From: Campylorhamphus procurvoides
Taxonomy: Eukaryota > Chordata > Aves > Passeriformes > Dendrocolaptidae
Length of the DNA stretch: 64,000 bases
Assembly: GCA_013396655.1 (NCBI GenBank)
Contig: WBMV01004379.1
Location: 666,597-730,596, forward strand
Direction of reading: 5' to 3'
In this document: piece after piece, positions 10,766 to 21,965 of the stretch
How positions within the stretch are numbered: position 1 is the stretch's first letter
Layout of the letters: each line of letters opens with the position of its first letter
The notes under the pieces: generated by a model
Seen by the model: only the letters and a program-made list of their open reading frames with translations
Told to the model about the DNA's origin: nothing
Database searches by the model: none
Translations under genes and position numbers: made by a program

Positions 10766-11884
10766 GCGGGGAGGGCAGTTGGCAGAAGGATAGACCCAGC
10801 CCTAACTGGAACGGACCTGCCTGTCCTTCTAACAAGGGCATAAACTTTCATTAGCGATGCACACAGTCAAAGGCAATTTAGGGAAACGCGCTGTACAGAA
10901 AAGGAAAACCTCAGCGTTTTTACTCGGTGGCTCCTTGGCTCCGTCCAGGGGGCTCTATCCTTGAGCTCTGCCTGTGCTCTCCAAGCAAAGTGACCCCGGT
11001 GGCCACGGGGGAGGCAGGAGGGGCCGGGGGAGGCCGGGGGTGCTCGGGGGGGCGTGGGTGCCCGGGNAGGCCCCGCAGCTGGCACAGGGAAGCCAGTCAA
11101 TATTAATGTTTTGCTGGAACCCACTGGTCCTGCAGGAGGCCCAGAGCTCTCTTGCTCTGCCCACTGCAGAGCCTCACCCTGCGTCGGGCTAGTCCTCCCC
11201 AAAGGTCTCTATTCTGGGTTCCTGCACCCTGGCAAGGAGCTGGCAGCCACTCGATGCCCCTTTGGGGCATTAGTTCCAGGCTGGCTCTGCCCAGACCAAA
11301 CAGATGTGTCGCTGCTGCTCCTGTTTCCACAGGGTATAGAGGCTAGTTATTTTTGCAGCTGGGACATGTTCAGCCTCACAGAGGAACCTGGAAAATGCCA
11401 TTCCTGAAGGGACGGCTCCTGCCACTGCCCCACGAGCTCTGCAGAGGATGGACACGAGCACAGCCCAACACGAGGGGCTCGGCGGGGTCTGGAAGTCATG
11501 ACCACACCTTGGAAATGGAACAATACTATTTCTCCAGCTAGGGATTCCCTCGGCCCTTTGGCTTTGGGGTTGAAGCTCATGCACCCTAAGCCAGCTGTAC
11601 ACTGTACTTGCCCAAGTGTGGAAATCCCTGTGCATGTTCCTATTATTGGCTCCAACACGAAGCCTTGACACTGGTTTTTCTACGTGAGCCGATTCCTTTA
11701 CCTTTCTGCACGACACACAGCCAGAGATAACACAGCCCTATGGATTCAATCTCACTGACAGCAGGTTTGCCCATCACTGGTACCTTACACAGACCCTGCA
11801 CAGCCCCACAGTGCTGACTGGCACAGGGCTGGGCACACATCTGCCCCATCTGCCATGGCTGTGGGTATCTGACCAAAAGCAGAG
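10766..11884. other. GC-rich filler with one ambiguous base
   Basis: G-skewed (10990-11070) then mixed unique sequence. A single N at 11067 sits in a G-run and probably marks an uncertain base. No exon, RNA gene or recognisable transposon. Confidence 0.55.
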
Positions 11885-12000
11885 GCAAAAAAAAAATAAT
11901 AAAAACTAAAATTCAAGGGGCAGCCAATGCTCAGCTGGAAAAACACAAAGTGCCGAGAACAGCAAAGCCAATCAATAACAATCAGAGCCCGGCAGCGGGC
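11885..12000. promoter_or_regulatory. candidate CNE
   Basis: A/T-rich block with AATAATAAAAACTAAAATTC, then GCCAATCAATAACAATCAG (CCAAT, TGATTG/PBX-like and SOX-like cores within 20 bases). Sharp edges against GC-rich flanks. Confidence 0.45.
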
Positions 12001-12649
12001 GAGGAAAGCGTGAACTGTTTTGGCTGCTCCCTGCACGCTCACCCGCTTGGGAAAGCACACTCCCTGGGGCCCAGGATTTCAGCCCTTCTGCTCCACCCAC
12101 ATTCCCCCTCACAAAAAAGCTTTATGGAGCACAAGTCCCCAGGCTCCTGCTCTGGTCAGAAACTCAGCAAAGAGGGGAGAGGGTTCCTGAGCACAGGGAC
12201 TGGACTCCTGGCGATGAGTTGGTGCCCAAGGAAGGTTCTTTCTTCCAGCAAAGTGCTCCTTACACCCTACACCCTCCTAACCTCTCCTTCCCTCCCAGCC
12301 TCAGCCTTAGGGTGCTCTTCCTCTCCTGCTTCTTCCCTCAAGCCTTCCCAACACCATTCCACCTTCCTCCTCCCCAGCACCTCCTGCCAAAGCTCTGGTG
12401 CCCCAGTCCACACCCTCTGTACCCTCCCTCCCCTCACTCCCTGCGGGCCTGACAGCCAGGGCTGGCAGAAGAAGCTGGGCTGCCCAGGGGACCAGCAGTG
12501 CCAGGGCCTGGTGGCCACCCTGGGGAGGGGAACGTGGAACCTGCCAGGGGAAACACAGGAGCTCTCCCTTCCCCTGCTCCTGCGTCACTGCCCAGGCAGA
12601 CTGCACAGATTTGGGGGATTGCACTGCAGCAGCAGAGGTCAGCAGGAGT
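12001..12649. other. CT/GC-rich filler, no gene seen
   Basis: A 327-codon open frame spans 11950-12933 on the plus strand, but it is serine/proline/leucine-rich with no domain and crosses CT-rich simple sequence; opposite-strand frames overlap it. I regard it as non-coding. Confidence 0.55.
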
Positions 12650-12730
12650 TGAAGGTTTTCAGATCATATATATCACTCTATATGGTGTTGTCTATAGCGA
12701 GGGCTAAATATAGCCCAGCCAAACCTGGAG
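12650..12730. promoter_or_regulatory. small A/T block with perfect MEF2 motif
   Basis: TCATATATATCACTCTATATGG is followed by CTAAATATAG at 12704-12713, which fits the MEF2 consensus YTA(A/T)4TAR exactly. The block is isolated in GC-rich filler. MEF2 binding is a motif-based inference. Confidence 0.4.
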
Positions 12731-13329
12731 GTGACTTCAGTGCTGTGATGCAGGGACAGCAGCCACTGCACAGGCACCTCCACTACCCCAGAGAATACAG
12801 ATGTCAACAGTCACAGCCCAGAACCAAGGATGCCTGTGAACCCTCTGTCCTCCCACTGCCAACACCGAGCCAGGTTCTCTCCCTTTCCCTCTCTCAGGTC
12901 TCCATGGTTCCTCCTTTTCAAGAGTCAAAATAAGGCATCATTTTCTCGCTTCAAGGTCCATTTTTCCATGGGATGTTGGACCCTCTTATCTATGACATGC
13001 CAGCATCTGTTTCAGCACAGCTACTTAAAAACTTAACCAGTGGAAGAAGCTCTGGATAGAAGGGGAAAGTCTCTTGTGTGGGTCAGAATAATTAGACTGA
13101 GCTCAAATTGGCTTTAGGCATCTGCTGCTGCCTCTGAGCAAAATCAAGCCATGCTGCTTCCATCAGCATCTCTCTGCTGTTGGCCTCACCCTGCACAACT
13201 GAGGGGATCACACACTGCCTGGTATAGGGCATCTCTGGGAACAAGACTTGCCTCAACAGAAGCCATAAAGCCTCCTTATCCAGCTCTCATTAAAGCCCAG
13301 AGAAAAGAGGCCAGACAGAGAGATTGAGA
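12731..13329. other. unique sequence, no feature seen
   Basis: Mixed composition, no repeat recognised and no exon-like frame. A GATCACACA/CTCATTAAAGCCC stretch near 13210-13300 is slightly island-like. Confidence 0.5.
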
Positions 13330-13585
13330 TGAGCCATTTCCCCAACAAACTTGCTTCCCTTTTTCATTCGCTCCTTTCTTTTTTTTCCCCCTTTAACTGT
13401 CATTAAAATAACAAGTTTCTGTTACAGTCTAAACATTCCCACATTGTATAAAGGGTTATGTTACACTAGAGTCACTGCCGGGCCCAGTGTTTGCACAGAA
13501 ACCTCACTGCAGGTCCCCCCTCCTGACGAAGTGACTTATTAAAGTTTAAACAGTAATTAACAGAACAATAAAAATAAAGGGATGT
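13330..13585. promoter_or_regulatory. candidate CNE
   Basis: AT-rich unique block with CTGTCATTAAAATAACAAG, GACTTATTAAAGTTTAAACAG and CAGTAATTAACAG cores (13395-13562). Homeodomain and FOX-like sites are close together. It ends at a G-rich segment. Confidence 0.45.
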
Positions 13586-14768
13586 TTGGGGAGTCGTAGT
13601 GCACACAGGGTTTTTGGCAGTGCCAGCACTTTTCAGTGCCCTGTGCTGGCAGAAAAAACGGCTGCAAAACCAGGGGGAGAGATGGTGAGCTGGAAGGCAG
13701 GACGGGGCTGTGGAGAGGGTGAGGAGCGAGCCCAGCCGCAACACGAGGGTGTGGAGAGCAGCAGGGTGGCAAGGAAGGGTTTGGGCACTGGGGGAAGGAC
13801 TGAAGAGTCACCTGGCAGGACACTGAGCCAGATTTGGTGCTCACGACCAGCCCTGCACTCAGCCTGTTCTCCCATTCTGCTGAGACAGCCTGGACCAGCC
13901 CCCCGAACCTGAGTTTGGGGAGTTGTGTCTCTGAAACCAGAGCTGGGCTTTGGGGAAGTGGCTCCTTTACTTTAAAGAGTGGTGGAGAGGAAAGAGCAAC
14001 CACAGAGCAAACTCCTGAGAAAATCTTGCAAGAGGGAGACCTTCTGCAAGAGACCCCAAGAGTAACTGCCTTGCTTGGGAGCTTTAAAACCAGGCAGAAG
14101 ATATCCTGTAGGGACCAATCCTGCCCTGGCCCTGTGTTACCAGATCTGGGGGCACTCCCTCCTGCACTGTAGCCAGAGCCAGGACCAGAGGGTCAATCCT
14201 CAGAGCCTTGCCAGAGCCAGGACTTTCCCAATCTCTGTGAAGTTGGCTAATCAGGGCTCTTTTACAGGAACTAACCTGCTCTTCTTCTGCTTTGTTCCCA
14301 TCCCAGTTGTCTGCCTTACCCAGGATGAGTTCTAGGGCATGTGGGTAGAATTGAAGCTTAGGTTGTCAGCCCTCCCTGTTACCCAACATGCAGCAATGCA
14401 GAAAGATCTCATTTGAAGATATTTTTGGTGCCTATTGTAACTATTCTCCAATGTTTGCCTCAGTAGCTCACAGTGCTAGTTGGCTCTAGCCCTGATGTGT
14501 GACTCAGTACACACAGCATTGTGCAGTCCCATGTTTGCTAAATCTCTTCCAGTACAACTGCTCAGTTTGCAAATAAAAAGACAGCTCCGTGAGGGTGTAT
14601 CTCCTGTGCAGAGGCAACTCAGGGAGTGCTGCCTTCAGCCTCTCCCACAAAGCCCTCTCCCAAGCCCAGGACTTTGCACCCTGCTCTGTCTGGAGAGCAG
14701 TGTCAAAGAGTGAGGACAGTGGGTGCCTGCTCCCACCTCCTGAAGTCAACCCCCATTTCGGGGTGGGC
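13586..14768. other. unique filler, no gene seen
   Basis: G-rich at 13670-13830, then mixed. 14340-14480 is more AT-rich and not repeat-like, but motif-poor. No exon or RNA gene is recognised. Confidence 0.5.
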
Positions 14769-14834
14769 TTCGCAGTGCCAAGTTAATGGCTGGATTTGAT
14801 GACTTAAAGGTCTTTCCCAACTAAGCCATGAGGA
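14769..14834 (+). mobile_element. CR1 LINE 3'-end fragment
   Basis: Matches the CR1 3' terminus in sense orientation: GCAGTGCCAAGTTAATGG, then CTGGATTTGATGACTTAAAGG, then TCTTTCCCAACTAAGCCATG, which aligns with the usual 'GTTGGA...GATGATCTTAAAGGTCTTTTCCAACC...CTATGA' tail. Severely 5'-truncated, as most CR1 copies are. It contains no coding part. Confidence 0.8.
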
Positions 14835-15980
14835 AGCCCTGCACTGGCCATGACAGCCCTGCAAACGAGTGCCAGGGTTTGCCAGTGGCACAGCTGATCG
14901 GGGGGTCCAGGCAGAGGCAGCTCTCCCCAAGCCACTGGGCTCAATCCCCCTCTGGTGCTCCCACACCCATGTCCCTGCTCAGCTCAGAATGATTTCCCAG
15001 CTGGCACCATGTCTGTGACAGGAGAAGGGAGCTTATGCCTTTCCACTGCCACTCACACCAAACTGGGAGCAGAAGACATGCCCCCCAGATCTGAACTTGT
15101 CATCCCATTCACCCAGCTGTGGGATGTGTCCCAGCTCCTGGCTGTGCTGGAGTTGGGGTCTCCAGACTCATTGGCAGAGAGTGGCAGTGCTTGAGAGGAG
15201 AGAGGTGTTGAACAGGTACAAGCAGGTGCAAAAAGAACAACAGAGGGTGCCCCCAGGTCAGCACTCACGTGCATTTTCCTCGGCCATGTCTGAGGAGACT
15301 TGGAGTCAGAACAGAGCACAGCTTTGCATGGGGGTCTCAAACATGTTCACAATGCAGAAAGACTGTCCTGTGCACTTCCTTTTCCAACACGGCGTTCAGG
15401 ATGTCTCTACAGCAATGCCAGTAACTGCCTGTAGGGAATGTTATGTTAGAAAATTATCTAATGCACTGTTAATCATCTGGTCTTGCAATCTACAGAAGGA
15501 AATCGGAGCAGCCAGCACAGTATGAACCTTCTTCCAGACACCACTGACTTCAGATACTATTATCAGTGGTAGCCTGGTCCACGTCCCAGAACTCAAGCTT
15601 TCTCTTGGTTAACAGGCCATGAAATTATTTAGACTATTCTTGATGTTACATTCTGTTATATTTGTAATTAACACAGAAGATCATCAGTGCCACGTCCTGT
15701 ATTTTGCTGAATACAGAGGAGACAGTGCTCAGAAACACTAAGTCTTCACCTAACTCTGTTCTGTTAGGTGTAGGAGAAGCCAACTCTTCAGAGCTGGCCT
15801 GTCCCAGAAGGAAAGGGCTCAATATTGTCAGACTTTATCCCACAAATGTTTGGAATATGATGTAGGAACCAACACTCCAAAATTGGGTCTTCCCTCCTGT
15901 TTTCAGAAAGGACCTTTAAACAAAAGCAACCAATCTGCCAGCACTCTCAGTGTTCGGCGCCATCTTCAATCAGGGAAGCC
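14835..15980. other. unique sequence with AT-richer 15.4-15.9 kb part
   Basis: The first half is GC-rich filler. 15420-15760 is AT-richer, with AATTATCTAATGCACTGTTAATC and GTAATTAACACAG cores, and might hold a weak regulatory element or an old unrecognised repeat. No coding signal. Confidence 0.4.
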
Positions 15981-16085
15981 TAATTATGCCCATTACACTG
16001 ATGAGGAAGCACTGGCACAAAGCTGTGCACTCGCATGGCTACAGATACAAAGCCAATCAGTGGCAGAGCTGGAATGAACCCCAGG
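15981..16085 (-). mobile_element. MIR-type SINE fragment, reverse orientation
   Basis: Reverse-complement MIR layout is clear: TAATTATGCCCATTACACTG, ATGAGGAAGCACTGGCACA, then CAGTGGCAGAGCTGGAATGA and ACCCCAGG, matching the usual 'ATTATCCCCATTTTACAGATGAGG...GGCAGAGCYGGGATTYGAACCCAGG'. An old, diverged copy without visible target duplications. Confidence 0.8.
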
Positions 16086-16384
16086 AATCATGGTGATGAG
16101 CTCATCACCCACCTCAGCACAGCCCCATGGCCCGCAGGCCACAGAGCCCTCCACACATCTGCCTAACAGGGTAGAAGTTTCCATCCCCATTCTGAAATGG
16201 TTTGGGGTGCTCTGGGACACTCAGGGACTGGCCATGTCAGCAGGCCCACAAAGACCAGGCACTGGTGGGCTACAGACACCCAACAGCCAGAGCAGCAGGT
16301 CTGAGCCACCCTGAGACCCCCAGGCCCACACAGACCAGGCAGGGATGAATCCTCTGCTCCTCCTGAAGCAGCTCAATCATCTTC
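16086..16384. other. GC-rich filler, no feature seen
   Basis: Unique C-rich sequence. No exon or repeat is recognised. Confidence 0.5.
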
Positions 16385-16640
16385 CCTGCATGTGGATCCT
16401 CGCAGCGGGCCCAGCCTGATCCGTCTACGTATTAATGATCCCCTGGGATGTAAAGCCCAGAGATTTTCCCTGGCACCAGGGGCCAGCACTTGCCCTGCAC
16501 TCTCCCTGCCAGGTCCTGGGTGCTCTGGCCTAAGAAAGGCTGCAGAATCCCTCGGGACTGAGAGTCATTACATAAACAACACAATGGGATCACGGGCTGT
16601 AATTGTCAAAGCGCCGGAGGTCTTGGCACCCACGTCTGCC
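16385..16640. promoter_or_regulatory. candidate CNE pair
   Basis: Two motif-dense segments flank a GC-rich spacer: CCGTCTACGTATTAATGATCC near 16420, and CATTACATAAACAACACAATG followed by GGCTGTAATTGTCAAAGCGCC near 16566-16614. Unusually low CpG decay (ACG, GCG retained) supports constraint but is not proof. Confidence 0.45.
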
Positions 16641-16713
16641 TCAGCAAAGGCCTCGAAATGGAGACCCAAACAAAACAAACAAAGGCCCCAACTCTGTCAG
16701 CGCCTAATGAACA

Positions 16714-16733
16714 ATAATAAATAATAAATAATA
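16714..16733. repeat. (AATA/ATAA) microsatellite
   Basis: A short run of AATAATAAATAATAAATAAT type at the edge of an otherwise unique segment. Confidence 0.7.
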
Positions 16734-17204
16734 ACCCTGAGAGCCAACCTAGCAAGACAGATGTGAGGCACCACTCTGAGGAAACGCTGCCCCTACAGTA
16801 GTTGCCCTCCCTCACCAGTTTCTGAACAGAGCTCAGGTTGCTGGGTTCTTGCAGGGTCTGGTCCAGAGGGGAAAGCTGGGATCTCTGTGAGGAGTGTGCC
16901 CTGCCCCTCCATCAGCAAGGTGTGCAGGAGCTGCAGCTTCGTGTGCCCCTGGACTGGACCTTCCCCTGCTAAGTGAGCGCTCACACACCTGAACTGCTGC
17001 CCAGCTCACTCCTGCTGCAGGATCTGCCTTCAAGAGCTCAAGGCAAAGCAGATGGAGCTGAGCAAGGGAATCCAGATAGGTGTGAGTCCAGAGAAGCCTC
17101 TCCCCAGCAGCATCCCAGTCTGCACTGAGTCCCACCTGCTCTGAGCAAGCTGAGCCCCCGGCAGGACACCGCCAGAGCTGCTTGGCAGGGACATGGGCTG
17201 AAAC
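16734..17204. other. GC-rich filler, no gene seen
   Basis: Unique sequence. The minus-strand frames of about 100 codons have no recognisable domain. Confidence 0.5.
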
Positions 17205-17340
17205 AAAGGGCCTAATTTAAGTATTTTTATAACTCGGTGCTTGTGACAGTGGGTTTAGCAGTTGCCAGCCATCTGGAATAAAGAATTACAGCCACCTCCC
17301 CTAATCCTATATTGCCTAAACCCTAAAGCTGGTTATGGTG
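17205..17340. promoter_or_regulatory. candidate CNE
   Basis: AT-richer block with GGCCTAATTTAAGTATTTTT, GGAATAAAGAATTACAG and CCTAATCCTATATTGCC; the TAATCC core is the OTX/PITX type. No coding or transposon features. Confidence 0.45.
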
Positions 17341-17561
17341 CAAGGATGAGGCAGCAGGTTGGGAGGAGGCAGTGATGGGAGGTGGGGGTGGAGAAGCCAC
17401 CGCAGGAAAATTGTCAAACTTATTTCTATTTTTCTGCAAGGTGCTGGGTGGTCCCAGATGTGCCAGAAGTATTTTTGCTAGGAGTCACGAGAAGACAGGA
17501 TGAATAAAACCAGGGGAGAAGGGAGACAAGGAGTCCTCCATGAGCACACAGTCGCATGCAC

Positions 17562-17582
17562 CACACACACACACGCACACAG
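17562..17582. repeat. (CA)n microsatellite
   Basis: A short CA run with one interruption (CACACACACACACGCACACA type). It separates two AT-rich islands. Confidence 0.75.
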
Positions 17583-17599
17583 AGGCTTACTGGTCTGCG

Positions 17600-17945
17600 C
17601 AGGGCTGTCAGGTAAATTAGATCTGAAAGCTGACAATTTCTGACCATATTTCCTTGATTATTTCAAACAAATGCACACCAGCCGCTGTAAGGAGATTAAA
17701 GTGACATAAACGTCCCGAGTGGGAGGAGGGAGGGCAGAGAATTCAGGTCACCCCCATCCGTCCCCCATTTGACAGCCGCTATATCGCTATCCAATCCAAT
17801 AAAAAAATCCCCCCCTTTTGCTTTAATTAATTTTACAGCTAGCTTGCTTAATTACTTTCAATCAAAATCCTCCTGCCATCGCAAAATTAGAGATGGTTGA
17901 GCTCCATTAGCCTAAATTCTTCATTTCCATATAGAAAGAGGCTCC
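17600..17945. promoter_or_regulatory. strong candidate CNE
   Basis: About 345 bases of unique AT-rich sequence: GGTAAATTAGATCTG, TTGATTATTTCAAAC, GGAGATTAAAGTGAC, GCTATATCGCTATCC, CTTTAATTAATTTTACAG, GCTTAATTACTTTCAATC and CTCCATTAGCC. At least five homeodomain cores occur within 150 bases, and CpGs are kept in an AT context. One short G-rich spacer (17715-17745) divides it. Enhancer function is inferred. Confidence 0.55.
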
Positions 17946-19069
17946 CTCGGCAAAGCCAACAGGGCTCCCTCCTATTCAAGCTGCCATCGGACAGATGCCT
18001 GTCCCTCTGTCTGTCTCCAGTTCCTTGGGAGAAGGAAGGGGGGGAGGATACAGTCTTGTTCCCACCATCCTCCTTCAGAAAGCATCTCCTGGAGAGCCCT
18101 GGACACAGGAGCCCTCTCTGCTGACACGGGATGAGCTCAGCCTGCCCTGCTGGACGAGCCTTTCCTCGGCTGCACGAGGGAGCTGAGTGGCCCAGCCCTC
18201 CTGGGGTGCTCCCAGCACTGGGGACAGCATCTGGAGGGGACACTTCTGCTGCTGAGGCTGGTCTGAGCACTGTCACCCCACACATGATACATGGAAAGGA
18301 CATCAAGGGGACACAGGGCAGATCATCTTACATCTGCCTGCTGTGGGTTTGGTCCCTTCCTTTGGAGCATCTGGCACCAGGTGCTGCCAGAGACACAGCC
18401 CTGTGGGCCACAGAGCTGCAACATTCCTGCAGCTCCCATGGGCATCACCAGCACCTCTCTCCTGCCAACACAAATCCTGAACTGCCCCATTCTGGGCTGC
18501 CCTGACAGCAATCCCAACTGGTCCCATGCCCATGAAACCTCCTTTGAGGCACAGGGAGTGGCAGCAATAAGCCACACAGCACTGTAGAGGAGAAGAACCC
18601 CGAGTGGGTGGAGAGGATGGACACAGGAGGAAACCCTGGTGGAAGGACCTGGGTATGCTGGGAGCAGAAGAGGAGAACTAGCTCCTCTCAAAGGGCAGTG
18701 GGAACTGGAAACTGTTACCCAGACCATTCCATGCGTTCCTACCATTTTCTCTGGTCTTCTCCTTTCCCATCTCTGCACATTAATTGCACACTGATGGGAT
18801 TTTCCCTGTGCTCAGCACTCCGGGTAGGTGCTGAGCCCTGGGAAGCAGCCAGTGGAGCTTGGTCCCTGCTCCCTCCTCCCATCACCTGCCCAGCCACACA
18901 CACACACCTGTCCCAGAGCTGCAGGAAGGGCACAGCAGCACCCCAGACTCCACACCTCCCACCCCTGGGAAGCTCAAGGGGATCACTAAGCACCACCAGC
19001 CCAGCTCCCCTCGGCTCCAGGGAGGGCAGGTCAAACCCTCGCTTCTTTACAACAAAATGAAGAAGAGAC
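17946..19069. other. GC-rich filler, no gene seen
   Basis: Unique C/T-skewed sequence with a short CA run near 18896. Frames of 120-150 codons exist on both strands but have no domain and no convincing splice context. Confidence 0.55.
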
Positions 19070-19215
19070 AAACACAGACCTATTTTGTTTATAAGCTTAA
19101 AACTGAATCCAATGGCGCATCTACCTGGGGATTTTAGATTAAATGGTTTAAGAAACTCAAATAGGCTTTTTAATCCGGTCAAATAAAAAGAGCCCCAAAG
19201 AAGCAAAGAATTCAC
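19070..19215. promoter_or_regulatory. candidate CNE
   Basis: AT-rich unique block: TTTTGTTTATAAGC (FOX-like), TGGCGCATCTACCTGGGG, TTTAGATTAAATGG and GGCTTTTTAATCCGG. Sharp composition edges on both sides. Confidence 0.5.
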
Positions 19216-19944
19216 CCTGCCAAGCCTCACGTCTGTGCAGACAGCCAGGCAAGAATGGCTTTCCTGCTCTGTGCCACTCCTCCCCACCCTGGCATGGCAC
19301 AGAGTGTATTTGCCAGAATCTGGGAGCTCAGGATACACCCTGTTCAGGATGCATGCAGACTTCACTTTCCCATGGACGACCCACTCCTACCACACAGTGT
19401 AGCACCTTCCTCCCCCTCTCTGTGCTCTCCTGGGCTGTTCAGCCCAGCCCTTCCCCTGACACCTGGCAGGCTGTGTGAGCACAGTGCCAGCCCCGCTTGC
19501 ATCACCAGCACCAGCCAAAAGCCAGCCAAGGGATGGCACCAAAACCCCTAATCCCCATTTAACACACGCATTTAGGCTCTGTCTTTCACACAAACCACAT
19601 CCCTGAGTGCTTCACAAGAGAAGGCAGGGGCTGAGCACCTCCTGAGACGCAGGGGGACAGCAGGGCCTGCCCAGGGATGTGGTAGCAGGACAGCCAGCCC
19701 AGGTCTGGCAGAGGGAGGCCAACCCTACACGGAACTGGGAGTGTGATCAGCGTCAGGAGCTGAATCCTGACAGAAAGCAGGAAGCACAGGGGCTCTCTTC
19801 CCTGCTGGATGCCCACCTCCCCAGGACCTCCAGCCTCCTACCTGCCCTCAGTGTCAGACCTCACCAACATCCCAACAGAGACTGTCCCCTGTCCCCCACC
19901 GTGCTCCCCCCCGGAAACGCTCAGACCAGCCTTCCCCTGCACAT
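19216..19944. other. GC-rich filler, no gene seen
   Basis: C-rich unique sequence without recognisable features. Confidence 0.5.
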
Positions 19945-20180
19945 GCTCGGCAATAAAATTCCCGACTTGTGTCTCGCCTGCTCCAATGCTCAGAGCAGCT
20001 AGGACAATAGAACAGAGAGGCCCTAAATCCACCAGACTCACCCTAAATAGCAATGGCCCATAATTTTGCCTGACATTCGGGAGCTTGTTATTCTTTCCCC
20101 TCGTCGCCTGGCTGGAGCTGTTCAGACCCATCAGTGTTATTCTATGCATTAAACGGGAAAAAAAACAACTCAACAACAAC
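19945..20180. promoter_or_regulatory. candidate CNE
   Basis: Begins with GGCAATAAAATTCCCGAC and continues through GGACAATAGAACAG (SOX-like), CCATAATTTTGCC and GTTATTCTATGCATTAAACG. The last two carry homeodomain/POU cores. Retained CpGs in AT-rich context suggest constraint. Confidence 0.45.
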
Positions 20181-21794
20181 CCAGAGAGTTTCCAAGCCTG
20201 CCCAGTGAGAGCTGAAGGGGCAGCATCCATAGCTGAGTGGGCAGTGAGAGAACAGGAGGACTCAATGCCTCAGACTTGGACCCATCCCCTCTGCAGGGGA
20301 ACAGGACGATGGGGTCCTGAGATCCCCAGCAGAAACACACTCCCTTTTCTCTGCTTCCATCCCCAACAAGGGAGCTGCAATGCCTCCCAGCCCTTGCAGC
20401 CTCCCCCCTGGAGCCTGGGAAGGCTGCAGCCCACCCCTCCCACCGCCCAGCAGCGGGGAGCTTTAACCACAACAGTTTGGGGTTTGGGACTTTTGGTTTT
20501 TTTCCAGGCTGGCTCCAGCTGATTAAGGACCTGCAACAGGATGTAGGGATTACAGCAAAACCTGGCTCCAGATCAGCTGGGGCACAGAGCCAAATGAGAG
20601 AGCGAGGATTGCCCCCAGCCTGGCTGCCAAGCCGGCACTCGTCCTGTTGGGAGGCTGGGAGGGCCGGAGCTCTGTGCTGGAACAGGGGCCCTGCCCTCGC
20701 TGGCTCTGCCGGGGAATGGCCTGCAGCCCACACCGACAAACGTGCCACAGGAGGGGCAGGGCTCTGAGGACCGGGGATCTGTGGCTCACAGGGCTGGCTG
20801 GAGAGAGGAGAATCCTCACAGCCTCACTGCTCATGTCCCCACCTCAGGCCAAGGACAGGAGTGAGGGGGCAGGTGCATCCCCACCTCCCGACCTGAGCAG
20901 CAGGAAAAGCCTGAGCTGGAGGTGCCCCGTGATTCCCTGATCCCTCTGCCAGGGGCTGCACCACGTGGAGCTTCTAACGGGTATCCTGGAATAACACATG
21001 GCAAAATACTCTGTGCTGAGTTTTTAATCCAGGAAGAAGTGATCAGGGAAGGCAATAATCTCAGTTGGCACACGGAGCACAGCAGGATCTTGCTTCTGGG
21101 GAGGCATCAAGAGCAGAATTAGCTTCAAGGAGACTCTGGGGCTTTTTTTCCCTTCTGCTAACACTGATCCCTGCCTGGACCAGCAGCAGCAGCAGCTCCC
21201 AGCATCTTTCTAAAGTGCCTGTCACTGCAATATCCAACTGCTGATGTCCCCTAGGGGACATCCCCCCGTGCTTACGTTTTCCACGTCCCTTCTGGACTGA
21301 AGCAAGAGGGACAGCAGCAGTGGGAGCAGCCCTCCTGCTCTGACCTGAAGCTGTTAGCCTCAAGTCCTGTTTTAATCAGGTCTGGCAGAGCTGCTGCCTG
21401 GTTTCCCAGCCTGCCACCTCAGAGGGATAATTTGCCAGCGCTTTCTCGGAGAGCTCTCTGGAAATGCTTTGCAGAGCCTGAGTTTGCCTCCCCTTCATGG
21501 CCAAACCCTGCGAGCTTCGTGCTGGCACATCTCCCTCCCCCAGTGACCCCAAGGCTCTGTCTGCGTAAAGGGGATCAGGAAGATGCCAGGATTTGGTCCT
21601 CTTTTCCAAGCACTGCCTGGCAAGACCTGGCAGTAAGAGGGGGAAGCTGCTTGGAGCAGCAGGAGGGGGTGGAAATCTGTCTGGCAGCAGCAGCGCAGAG
21701 AATTCTTAGTGCTGCCCACCAGACTCATCGTAGCAGAGAAACTCTGGAGTCAGCTCCTGCCGGCCTGGGGCTGCGGGGGGAAGCAGCAGTTGAT
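20181..21794. other. GC-rich filler with a small island at 20985-21070
   Basis: Mostly unique GC-rich sequence with no gene. A small AT-rich patch around 20985-21070 (AATAACACATGGC, GTTTTTAATCCAGG, GGCAATAATCTCAG) resembles the other islands but is short. Long minus-strand frames here are proline/alanine-rich and domain-free. Confidence 0.5.
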
Positions 21795-21965
21795 ATTGCA
21801 GGCGGAGGCCACTGGGATACCATTGAAAGCTGCTAAATATGACCAGGTTAGCACTTTAGTCTTTAATGGCAGGTCACCATTAATAAACCCAGGGCCCCAG
21901 GGTGCAGTACAGAGCCTCCCTCCCCCTGCCCGAAACACTCATTTCATTAACTACTCTGTGCGCGG
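21795..21965. promoter_or_regulatory. candidate CNE
   Basis: Contains GCTGCTAAATATGACC (MEF2/RORE-like), TAGTCTTTAATGGC, CCATTAATAAACCC and TTTCATTAACTAC. Compact, unique and flanked by GC-rich filler. Confidence 0.45.

Noticed and set aside
11950..12933. 327-codon plus-strand open frame
   Set aside because: Serine/proline/leucine-rich, no domain, crosses CT-rich simple sequence, opposed by overlapping frames. A vertebrate single-exon gene would be expected to show a recognisable fold or family.
16473..16487. CTCF-like GCACCAGGGGCCAGC
   Set aside because: Resembles a CTCF core, but the spacing and key positions differ; too weak without a matrix score.
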